Source: Deltaproteobacteria bacterium | GTDB lineage: Bacteria > Desulfobacterota > Syntrophia > Syntrophales > Smithellaceae | Length of the DNA stretch: 43,596 bases | Direction of reading: 5' to 3' | Assembly: GCA_012729055.1 (NCBI GenBank) | Contig: JAAYDW010000060.1 | Coordinates: forward strand, 1-43,596 | Shown: positions 1 through 6,841 of the stretch, in pieces | Numbering within the stretch: the stretch's first letter is position 1 | How the letters are laid out: each line of letters begins with the position of its first letter | The notes under the pieces: model-generated | The model's input: only the letters and a program-made list of their open reading frames with translations | Databases searched by the model: none | What the model was told of the DNA's origin: nothing | Program-made: the position numbers and the translations under genes

Positions 1-1
1 C

Positions 2-100
2 CAGAGGCTGTTTTGGAGATATTTTGATCATGCAACCGGATTTATCGGTTCGAGTATGAGCGAAGATCTCTACAAAATGACCCCAGCTCATGCTCTTTAG
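2..100 (+). CDS. Possible 3' end of an unidentified gene
   Basis: An open frame enters from the left edge and stops at the TAG at 98-100, giving about 32 residues that end in TPAHAL. It converges on the truncated gene at 125-1111 with a gap of about 25 bases. I do not recognise the family and the fragment is too short to assign. It could equally be chance open frame. Confidence 0.25.
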   Translation, partial: QRLFWRYFDHATGFIGSSMSEDLYKMTPAHAL

Positions 101-124
101 AAAAAATGACTTTTTCAGGGACGA

Positions 125-1111
125 CTACTTATCTAAAGGAAGGTCAGAGTAATCGGGGCAGCCGGTTTCGGCATGATGAAAATCGGGTTCCTGATTATTG
201 TTGATATACCGCACTTCATTGTCCATCCGGATAAACGTTCTGGTAAGATCATTCAGATTCTTTTTCTCCTCAAGAAATTGGAGGATGCTTAGAAAAGGTC
301 TTTCGCCGTCGTCCAGGGTAATGAAGTCCAGATAATCAAAGATTGCCGGTTCCGACAAATCCCGAAGTTCCGTATTCACAAAACCGCCGCCGGCAACGAT
401 TTTAATGTGGGAAAAATGTTTTTTGATAAATTGAGCGCATTTTAATCCCGCATAGAGATTTCCGGGAAAGGGGACGGTGATTCCCACACCATCGGGATGA
501 TACCGTTCAATATGATCTTTAAGCAATCCCAGCAACCGGATATCAAGAATATTTTCCGGCTGTTGTAATGCTTTCTTAATCGGTGCAAAAGAATGCGCCG
601 ACATGCCCAGCTTTTCCGCATAACGGCTGAAACCGAACCAGGGCGTTACCGCGTCTTTGATGAGATCGCCAATATCCTCAATATAGAGCGTTGCCAGAAA
701 CCGGGCTTTGTCATTCATCCCGATGTTTCCAAATGACCACTCCAGATCAGGCAGGGAATCAAATCGGGAAGCCCGCGGCAAAAAGGTTTCATTGCAGATC
801 AGTTGGGCCAGTGTATTGTCCCGGTACTGCAGGAAACTCATGACCGGATCGATGGTCTCAATATAATTTGCTTCATTCTTGAGAATGCGACGGGAATTTT
901 TGGAAATCTTCTGGCTGGTCTGATGAATTGCGTCAAAGAGTTTTTGGAAACCTTCCCGGGAAAAAATGGCATTAATCAATTCAATGCCGAGATCGGCCTG
1001 AAACACATCATAGCCCTGCGATTTCAAAAAGCCCTTTAAATAAGGCGATGCCGGATATGGCGTATTGAGCTGGGTAAAGGGCGGCGTGACAAGCAGTACT
1101 TTTATCGGCAT
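125..1111 (-). CDS. B12-binding radical SAM protein, N-terminal part only (truncated)
   Basis: The 328 residues open with MPIKVLLVTPPFTQLNTPYP, typical of the cobalamin-binding half of B12-dependent radical SAM proteins. A later stretch around HPDGVGITVPFPGN and the KIVAGGGFVN segment fits the Rossmann-like B12 domain. The frame stops with a TAG straight after PDYSDLPLDK. In this family that segment is normally followed by the radical SAM core with its CxxxCxxC cluster motif. The roughly 120 bases that remain in the window encode nothing resembling that core in any frame. The gene is therefore probably a truncated remnant, or less likely a free-standing B12 domain. No RBS of note was seen. 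Confidence 0.6.
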   Translation of the reverse strand: MPIKVLLVTPPFTQLNTPYPASPYLKGFLKSQGYDVFQADLGIELINAIFSREGFQKLFDAIHQTSQKISKNSRRILKNEANYIETIDPVMSFLQYRDNTLAQLICNETFLPRASRFDSLPDLEWSFGNIGMNDKARFLATLYIEDIGDLIKDAVTPWFGFSRYAEKLGMSAHSFAPIKKALQQPENILDIRLLGLLKDHIERYHPDGVGITVPFPGNLYAGLKCAQFIKKHFSHIKIVAGGGFVNTELRDLSEPAIFDYLDFITLDDGERPFLSILQFLEEKKNLNDLTRTFIRMDNEVRYINNNQEPDFHHAETGCPDYSDLPLDK

Positions 1112-1203
1112 AGTTGACGGTTCCCCTGGCTTTCGACAACAAAGTTATTTTTTTCCAACGCAAACGGCGGGAAATGGAACATCGGCAAGCTTTTCCTATG
1201 CAA

Positions 1204-1545
1204 TCATTTTATCCCTTTGATGTCAAAGGGACATTGTTTTTTGATCAATGTCGCTTCCCCATCAAATTTCTCGCTTTCCCTTTTATCGCTTTTTTGCACA
1301 ATGTTGGCCAGCCGCAGCATCTCAAAGGAAACCTGCACCGCTTTGAAGGCAGTGGCTTTTTTGCCGATTCGAAAGATCTGAATGATTCTGATAGTATCGC
1401 CCTGCCGGACCGCATTGACAACATCCTATCCTTCAATCACGTGACCGAAGACCGTATGCTTGCCGTCCAGCCAGGGTGTCCTGGTATGTGTAATGAAAAA
1501 CTGAGATTCGTTGGTGTCCGAACCGGCATTGGCCATGGATAATAC
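1204..1545 (-). pseudogene. Peptidyl-prolyl cis-trans isomerase (cyclophilin) remnant
   Basis: Starting at the ATG at 1536 the minus strand reads [17 protein letters not shown], then [17 protein letters not shown], the C-terminal half of the cyclophilin fold. In active enzymes this half carries the MANAGxxxNxSQFFIT and [10 protein letters not shown] signatures. The frame is broken by a TAG at 1426-1428 where a Gln codon is usual (EG-Q-DVV). It then continues without a shift through DVVNAVRQGDTIRIIQI to a TGA at 1204. The N-terminal half of the fold is absent because tatA ends immediately upstream. The gene has thus lost its front and carries a nonsense codon. It was probably the last member of the flavoprotein cassette. 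Confidence 0.72.
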
Positions 1546-1547
1546 TG

Positions 1548-1733
1548 TTACCTTTCCTTATCGGATATCTCCGTGGGCTTGCGGGGAGAGTCTCCGTCGT
1601 CTGAAACGTTTTGCTTGAAGTTGTGAATTCCTTTGCCCAAAGCGGACCCGATTTGCGGCAGCTTTCCCACACCGAAGATAATCAGAATGATGACCAGGAT
1701 AATGAGTAGTTCCGGTACGCCTATTCCAAACAT
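1548..1733 (-). CDS. tatA: Twin-arginine translocase subunit TatA (copy 1)
   Basis: This 61-residue protein has a short periplasmic start (MFGIGVPE), one transmembrane helix ([21 protein letters not shown]) that includes the FGxGKLP hinge, and an amphipathic helix ([12 protein letters not shown]), followed by a charged tail. TatA multimerises to pass folded proteins through the inner membrane. It is nearly identical in its first 40 residues to the second copy at 10755-10940. It lies downstream of a Tat-signal flavoprotein in the same orientation, so it probably serves that cargo. An AGGGAGGCAATCTT leader precedes the ATG. No tatC is present in the window. Confidence 0.93.
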   Translation of the reverse strand: MFGIGVPELLIILVIILIIFGVGKLPQIGSALGKGIHNFKQNVSDDGDSPRKPTEISDKER

Positions 1734-1801
1734 AAGATTGCCTCCCTCAGCGCAGTTTTTGTAGCATCTTTACAGATAGATAATAGAAACTGATTTTCCG
1801 C

Positions 1802-2056
1802 TTACAGCGCGTGACAGAACTGGCATTCCAGCTTTGTCTTCCCTGCCGGAGGAACAATGTGCCCGTTTGCCTAAAACTGTGCCGGTTCGTTCTTTGTCGG
1901 GGTGTAAGCATGAAAAGTCAAACAAGCGACACCTTTGCCTACATCCAAGTGCTTTTGAGGCATCAGTGTCTTGTAGACTTGATGGCATGCGCCACATCAA
2001 GTATCCTTCAACGGCGTTCCGCCATCCTAGACGATAACTGCGAAGATCACACACAT
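1802..2056 (-). pseudogene. Decayed multiheme cytochrome c gene
   Basis: One minus-strand frame shows CGACH (codons at 1982-1996), a damaged CLTFH (1910-1924, second heme Cys replaced by Phe) and CQFCH (1811-1825). Short cytochrome-like linkers such as QVYKTLMPQKHLDVGKG separate them. The frame never shifts but contains three internal stops, just after the putative N-terminal hydrophobic segment, just before the first heme motif, and before ANGHIVPPAGK. It sits between the porin and tatA, the same relative place the intact tetraheme cytochrome holds beside tatA in the second cassette. I read it as a dead electron-transfer subunit of this cassette. The remaining 180 bases up to the porin hold a small hairpin at 2172-2187 and no gene. 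Confidence 0.6.
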
Positions 2057-2237
2057 CAACACAATTCAGCAGATAGAGATGATTTCGGTCTTCCATTTGG
2101 ATATCTTATCATACTCTTTTAGCAGTGCCTATTTTAATAATTCTTGCGTTTACCACCAAGCACGGGACAGCGGGACAAGCATGTCCCTGGCCACGGTATT
2201 TTCTTTAAGAGCCTCTGCTTCAGCGTTGTGTGTAGTC

Positions 2238-3641
2238 CTAGAAGGTCAGCGTCAGTTTGTTGATTACCAGATAATTGTTATTTACCTCGTTAGCTGCGCC
2301 GGCACCTTTGTAATAGTCACCGGTGACGAAGTACCCACCGCCCAGCATGTAAGACAGGCTGGGCGTTATTTTGTAGGTTGCCGTCAAATCCATCTCGTAA
2401 CCATATTCCCGGCTGACCCAAACAGCGGCCGGTGTTTTATCCGCGGTCGCGTAGGATATTGACGCCATAATGTCGAGTTTGTCAATCGGCCGTACACCGG
2501 CTCGAAACTGAGCAAAATAAGCGTTGTTCATGGGAGCGCCATTAGCCGTGGCATTATAACCGGGCTGCGCACCTGCCCAGTAGGCCAGATCATTGTTGAA
2601 CATGATCAGACAAGGATTCCAGTCCCTGCCGCCGCTGGTAATCGGGCTCCCTTCCAGTTTGTCCCTTGTCGCTTGGTCATCGCCAGACATGTAGGCGAGC
2701 GATCCTCCAATGTAGGCGATCCCAAAATCGGCCGTCGCATCAATCCAGGCATTGAGCGCTGAAATGTCGGCATCCTGGCCTCCTGCTGCCGCCGGGTTTC
2801 CTTCCCATTTCTGCTTGCCAAATACGTAACCGATTTCACTTTGCACAAATACCGGGCCGAGCCGAACTTTAGCGTAAGGAGCGACGATGAAATTGTCTGT
2901 CTTAAAGCCTGTGTCGGGTACGATTGCGCCATAAAGATTCCTTGTCGTTGCGTTGCGAATATACTTGCCCAGCATGCAAACTTCACCGGTCTTCCAGTTG
3001 TATCGGACAAAGGCGGTATACAGGCTGCTGTCTTTATCAACATCCGTGACAGGATTCGTTGCGGTGCGACTGCGTTCGCCATCGGCCTGAATTCCGGTCT
3101 GCAAGACAAACGTGAATTGTTCATGTTTGAATGCATAACCCACTTTACCCGCGATTACGGAACTGTCGCCGAATATCGTACCGTAAACGCCGTCGAGCAT
3201 GTAGCCGACCGTAAAAATGCCAATCGGCGACTCATAACGCGCGTATAGCAAGTCAAAGGCGATATTTTCGTTTTCGGCCCGGGTGCCGGCCGACATGGTG
3301 TCAAGCGCATTAAAACCGCCAACGCCTGGATTTGATCTCGCTGTGCCCCAGGCCCTTTCCATGACATCTGCACGGGTAGTCAAGGAAAGACCGGAAGCGA
3401 CAACAAATGTGGTTGTCAGTCGTAGTCTCTGAAAATAAAAGGCAGTACTCCCACCGGCAGGCTGATACACCGGAGGTGGTCCGGGTGTGATCTGATACGT
3501 ATTTTTATTTAAAGTTGTTTTATCCAAGTATAGCCCTGCTGCGTAATACTCACCGCTGAACCTTACATCCACAGCCATTGCCTGCGAACAAAATAATGTT
3601 AGCAGACCAATGCCGGCAAATAGTAACCAATATTTTCTCAT
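2238..3641 (-). CDS. Outer-membrane porin-like beta-barrel protein
   Basis: The protein has 467 residues. I chose the ATG at 3641 because GGAG lies eight bases upstream and a classic signal peptide follows (MRKYWLLFAGIGLLTLFCSQAMA, cleavage before VDVRFSG). The mature part alternates aromatic and polar residues in beta-strand fashion, with long Gly/Asn/Asp-rich loops, and ends in LTLTF. A terminal Phe is the BAM recognition signature of outer-membrane barrels. It follows the FrdB gene after 111 bases containing a hairpin. Its place in the reductase cassette suggests that it admits the substrate to the periplasm. I cannot name the substrate or a specific porin family. Confidence 0.8.
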   Translation of the reverse strand: MRKYWLLFAGIGLLTLFCSQAMAVDVRFSGEYYAAGLYLDKTTLNKNTYQITPGPPPVYQPAGGSTAFYFQRLRLTTTFVVASGLSLTTRADVMERAWGTARSNPGVGGFNALDTMSAGTRAENENIAFDLLYARYESPIGIFTVGYMLDGVYGTIFGDSSVIAGKVGYAFKHEQFTFVLQTGIQADGERSRTATNPVTDVDKDSSLYTAFVRYNWKTGEVCMLGKYIRNATTRNLYGAIVPDTGFKTDNFIVAPYAKVRLGPVFVQSEIGYVFGKQKWEGNPAAAGGQDADISALNAWIDATADFGIAYIGGSLAYMSGDDQATRDKLEGSPITSGGRDWNPCLIMFNNDLAYWAGAQPGYNATANGAPMNNAYFAQFRAGVRPIDKLDIMASISYATADKTPAAVWVSREYGYEMDLTATYKITPSLSYMLGGGYFVTGDYYKGAGAANEVNNNYLVINKLTLTF

Positions 3642-3689
3642 TTTCTGGCTCCGTATCAAACGTTTGGGAGTAGACAATCCATCCGGAAT

Positions 3690-3731
3690 GAAAGCAGGGG
3701 AGTCTTTTCGGTTTAGATCTCCCCTGCTTTC
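3690..3731 (-). terminator. 13-bp perfect hairpin between FrdB-like gene and porin
   Basis: GAAAGCAGGGGAG at 3690-3702 pairs perfectly with CTCCCCTGCTTTC at 3719-3731 across a 16-base loop. There is no T tract on the minus-strand exit side, so it is more likely a partial terminator or an mRNA-processing element that sets the porin level relative to the reductase. Confidence 0.55.
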
Positions 3732-3752
3732 GGTAACAGGAGGCGATTAATC

Positions 3753-4460
3753 TTAAGCTTTTTTGGGTTTTAATCCTCTATCTGTGGCTGCCTTTCTCAA
3801 TTCTGCATAGATCTTTAAATGGTCGATCTCATCTGCCGGGCACGCCTTATTGCACTTGCCGCACATGATGCACTCGAAAAGCCCGTTTTGAACTGCCTCG
3901 GTTACCCGATCCCCCTCATCGTACGGATCGTAATAACGCAGCGCCGTGGAAACAATGCCGGCGGGACCGATAAATTTTTCCTGATCTTTCTTTTCATTAA
4001 TGACAGGACAGGCTGCCACGCAGGACAGGCACCGGCAGCACCATTCGATGGCGCCGATTTTTTTTGCCAGCGCCGGATCGATCGGGGCCAGAATCTTTTC
4101 CCGGTCGGTAATCGGTTTTTCGATGATTCGATTCAATATTCGGCCCATCGCATCGTGGGTCTTGCTCTTGTCTACAATGAAATCGCGGATCACCGGAAAT
4201 CCTCTGAGCGGTTCCAGTAAATTAGCCCGGTTCATGATGTGTGTAAAACAGGCCATTGCCGGTTCGCCGTTGACCATCATGGAGCATCGGCCGCAGACCC
4301 TGCCGCGGCAACTGTAATCAAAACCCACCGGTTCGTGATTCTCATGAATATACGTAATCGCTTCGAGCACCGTCATGTGCTTTTTCCAGGGAACCTCATA
4401 GGTTTTGTTATAAGGCTCGGCGTCTTTCGTCGGATCGTATTTTTTGATAGTAACTTGCAT
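3753..4460 (-). CDS. Fumarate-reductase-type iron-sulfur subunit (FrdB/SdhB-like)
   Basis: This 235-residue protein transfers electrons to the adjacent flavoprotein. The N-terminal plant-type ferredoxin domain has C51, C56, C59 and C71 (CRGRVCGRC ... MAC) for a [2Fe-2S] cluster. The C-terminal alpha-helical domain has C141-x2-C144-x2-C147-x3-C151-P and C197-x2-C200-x2-C203-x3-C207-P. In E. coli FrdB the second motif has Val at the position of C200 and holds a [3Fe-4S] cluster. The extra Cys here suggests [4Fe-4S]. A strong AGGAGGTGATT precedes the ATG and 17 bases separate it from the flavoprotein gene. It has no signal peptide, and no membrane-anchor gene follows. Confidence 0.9.
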   Translation of the reverse strand: MQVTIKKYDPTKDAEPYNKTYEVPWKKHMTVLEAITYIHENHEPVGFDYSCRGRVCGRCSMMVNGEPAMACFTHIMNRANLLEPLRGFPVIRDFIVDKSKTHDAMGRILNRIIEKPITDREKILAPIDPALAKKIGAIEWCCRCLSCVAACPVINEKKDQEKFIGPAGIVSTALRYYDPYDEGDRVTEAVQNGLFECIMCGKCNKACPADEIDHLKIYAELRKAATDRGLKPKKA

Positions 4461-4477
4461 GATCTAATCACCTCCTT

Positions 4478-6346
4478 CTATTTAAGACCCTTTTCCAGCA
4501 GTTCTTTGACTTTGGCCGGCGGGTATTCCGACCAGACGATCGGCCTTTTTTCCACAGTCATCTTGTCATTGACCTTTTTGACCGCAACGTTACAGAGCCA
4601 CTTGTCGTTATCCATTTTGGGGAAGTCCGTCCGAAAATGTGTGCCTCTGGATTCTTCTCTGAAGAGCGACGATTTGCAATTGGCCAGGGACATATCCATC
4701 ATGAAATAATTTTCAATGGCCTGCTGCCATTCGATATTGTATTGTTTGGTGTCATTACGCAACGCCATCCGGGGCAGGTCGTACTTCTTGATCCGCTCAA
4801 GTTCTTTGATGGCGTCCGCAATCGCTTTGCCGTATTTCATCGGGCCTAACGCTTTGAAACAGGCTCTTTGCATCGCATGTCTGACTTCGTGAGGTGCCAG
4901 CGGTTTGGAAACTTTCTTTGTGCGCAGCGCATGAATCCGATTAAATTCATCATGCACCGGTTTCCAGTTGATCTTTTTGACCTTGGGAGCATTTTCGGCA
5001 TATTTGACGGCATTTCTTGCGGCTATGATCGCGCCGTTTATCGTCCCGCCGCTCGTTGACGGAAAGCGAGCGCCTCTGGTGCCTCCACCGACGCCGAAAT
5101 AAAGCCCCGGGATTTCCGTGGCGCAATTTTCGTCGATGACGGGATGCCCTTCAGATTCATACTGCTCAAGAGCCACTTCCATCATCATTCCTTTTACATC
5201 AATGTCAAATCTCTCTTTGTAAGGTTTGATATTTCGGGAATAGACCTCCCTTTCGAAGAGGCTCTGATAGGCTTTGGGATCCCGCAAATCGAGGTACACA
5301 CCGCCGTTGGGACTGCCTTTGCCCTCCAGGACTCTCTTGGCAATTTCCTGAGAAAACCGTCCCCGGTTCATTTCACTCATGGGAATGTCTCGCAGCCAGT
5401 AGACGCCGTCCTTATCGCATAAATATCGGTACTCCAGGGCGTCGGCAGCAAAACCGCCGTTGCAGGTCGCCGCCAGGCCTTCCGGATAGATATTCATGGC
5501 GTCGTTTTCCACAAATTCCATGTCGATCAGCTTGCAGCCGTGGTTAAGGGCGATAGCATCCAGATCGCCGGTATTATCGGGGCTGTTGATGCTGACCGGC
5601 GCCACGGAGATCCAGCCGTAATTCCAGGGGGCGGGACCGCCGCACCCAATAACGGCTTTTGCCCGGAAAACACGGAACGTGCCTGTGGTGATATTGAGGC
5701 CCATGGCGCCGATGCACTTGCCATCCTGAATAAACAGATCGGTGATCATGGTCCGGTCGACAACTTTGATTCCCTTTTTGACGATTTCATCCTGATCGTG
5801 GCGGCAGTAATAATTGTAAAGCACTTTCGCCCCACCCTTGGGTTTTTCCGGCATGTACATGGTGCCATCGGGATTCCGGAAAAAGGTGGTCATGCCATTG
5901 TTAACCAAATGTTGTTCCATTTTAAGGTCGTTCCAAGTGTCGACGATCTTTCTGCACAGTTTTTGATTAATCATTCCATAGGATGCGTTGATGGCAAAGT
6001 CATAGTAGATTTGCGGATTAGTTATGAATCGGACGATGATACCCCAGTTCATGCCGCCGCCGCCGCTGGCTTTAAACGGCCCTTTGTCCGCAATTAATAC
6101 GTTCGCCCCTTCCGCAAATGATGTCAGGGCCGCATTGATCCCGGCAAGGCCGCTGCCGATTACGAGCACATCCGTGTCATAAACTTCGAAGGTCGGTTCA
6201 CACGCAGATGTTTTCGACGTTGGCTTGGCGAATGCTTCAGTGGCCAGAGGGGGCAGGGTCGTGCTTAAAGCCGCACCTCCCGCAATCAGACCCGCGCCTT
6301 TTAATAGATTTCTACGGGAAATCTGTTTTTTTTCTTTTTCGTCCAT
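4478..6346 (-). CDS. Tat-exported FrdA/SdhA-like FAD-dependent reductase
   Basis: The protein has about 622 residues. The ATG at 6346 was chosen because AAAGGAG lies seven bases upstream. An ATG at 6352 would overlap the Shine-Dalgarno. A twin-arginine signal (SRRNLLKGAG, RR at 11-12, then a hydrophobic stretch and a cleavage region around TEAFA) precedes the FAD-binding domain (DVLVIGSGLAG at about 59-69). Later motifs of the succinate dehydrogenase/fumarate reductase/APS reductase superfamily include MEFVENDAMNIYPEG and the GLYFGVGGGTRGARFPSTSGG loop near the flavin. With FrdB it should form a periplasmic two-subunit reductase of an unsaturated acid. Fumarate, acrylate derivatives and related enoates are candidates, but the sequence does not settle which. 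Confidence 0.88.
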   Translation of the reverse strand: MDEKEKKQISRRNLLKGAGLIAGGAALSTTLPPLATEAFAKPTSKTSACEPTFEVYDTDVLVIGSGLAGINAALTSFAEGANVLIADKGPFKASGGGGMNWGIIVRFITNPQIYYDFAINASYGMINQKLCRKIVDTWNDLKMEQHLVNNGMTTFFRNPDGTMYMPEKPKGGAKVLYNYYCRHDQDEIVKKGIKVVDRTMITDLFIQDGKCIGAMGLNITTGTFRVFRAKAVIGCGGPAPWNYGWISVAPVSINSPDNTGDLDAIALNHGCKLIDMEFVENDAMNIYPEGLAATCNGGFAADALEYRYLCDKDGVYWLRDIPMSEMNRGRFSQEIAKRVLEGKGSPNGGVYLDLRDPKAYQSLFEREVYSRNIKPYKERFDIDVKGMMMEVALEQYESEGHPVIDENCATEIPGLYFGVGGGTRGARFPSTSGGTINGAIIAARNAVKYAENAPKVKKINWKPVHDEFNRIHALRTKKVSKPLAPHEVRHAMQRACFKALGPMKYGKAIADAIKELERIKKYDLPRMALRNDTKQYNIEWQQAIENYFMMDMSLANCKSSLFREESRGTHFRTDFPKMDNDKWLCNVAVKKVNDKMTVEKRPIVWSEYPPAKVKELLEKGLK

Positions 6347-6690
6347 ACTCATTCTCCTTTGTTTTGTTTTATCCATTTCTCCCAATTACCGTTGATCTCT
6401 GTGCAATACGATTTGGAACGATTCTTGTGCGCTCCGTCGATGCAGAACGGTTCCTTCGGACAACTTTGAAACCGGCTCCTCTCCGCCAATCCTCTCCAAG
6501 GGTAGCGCACATTGGGGCTCTGCCAGAGATGCGCGGGCGTTTGCTTTTGCGATTCAATGCGACGGTTGTTCCGTAAGTTCAGGTGAAACGCTCAAGAATT
6601 TTTTTGCTCTCCAAAACCTATCTCCTTTCCCACGCCTTTCGCGTGAATTTGATAAATATTTGTATCTTTCGTTATTTATCTGTCTCTGTC
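6347..6690 (-). other. Long untranslated leader of the first reductase cassette
   Basis: About 345 bases lie between the predicted sigma-54 start site and the flavoprotein ATG. I see no gene in it. On the minus strand there is a small hairpin, CACGC-GAAAG-GCGTG near 6633-6647, followed by a GGAG-rich stretch. No riboswitch class is recognisable. Confidence 0.4.
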
Positions 6691-6700
6691 TTGTGCAAGG

Positions 6701-6715
6701 GCAAGGGATGTGCCA
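6701..6715 (-). promoter_or_regulatory. Sigma-54 promoter (-24/-12) of the FrdA-FrdB-porin-tatA cassette
   Basis: The minus strand reads TGGCAC-ATCCC-TTGC, an exact match to the TGGCAC-N5-TTGC consensus for RpoN holoenzyme, pointing at the flavoprotein gene. The divergent gene at 6842 encodes a sigma-54 activator, and palindromes lie at enhancer distance behind the promoter. Confidence 0.85.
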
Positions 6716-6768
6716 GTTGTTTGAAAATAAAATAGTAAGCAATATCAGTTTGATACGTATTGGTGCGG

Positions 6769-6831
6769 TGAAACAGCTTTGGCAACTGTTTCATTTTGTG
6801 CTATATGTTGCCTGCAAAGAGAAACAAAATG
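6769..6831. promoter_or_regulatory. Palindromic enhancer-like sites between promoter and activator gene
   Basis: TGAAACAG at 6769-6776 and CTGTTTCA at 6786-6793 form a perfect 8-bp inverted repeat around nine bases. CATTTTGT at 6792-6799 pairs with ACAAAATG at 6824-6831. The first palindrome is centred about 90 bases upstream of the predicted sigma-54 start site, the usual place for an activator hexamer. The sites also overlap the activator's own 5' region, so autoregulation is possible. Confidence 0.6.
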
Positions 6832-6841
6832 GGACAACCGA

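Noticed and set aside
125-2056. Amber readthrough or pyrrolysine use, because TAG codons interrupt the radical-SAM, cyclophilin and cytochrome frames
   Set aside because: One of the cytochrome stops is TGA, a heme Cys is also mutated, and the cyclophilin lacks its N-terminal half. Ordinary gene decay explains all of these without recoding.
6347-6690. Riboswitch in the long leader of the first reductase cassette
   Set aside because: A small CACGC/GCGTG hairpin is present, but no conserved aptamer core of any class I know could be matched.
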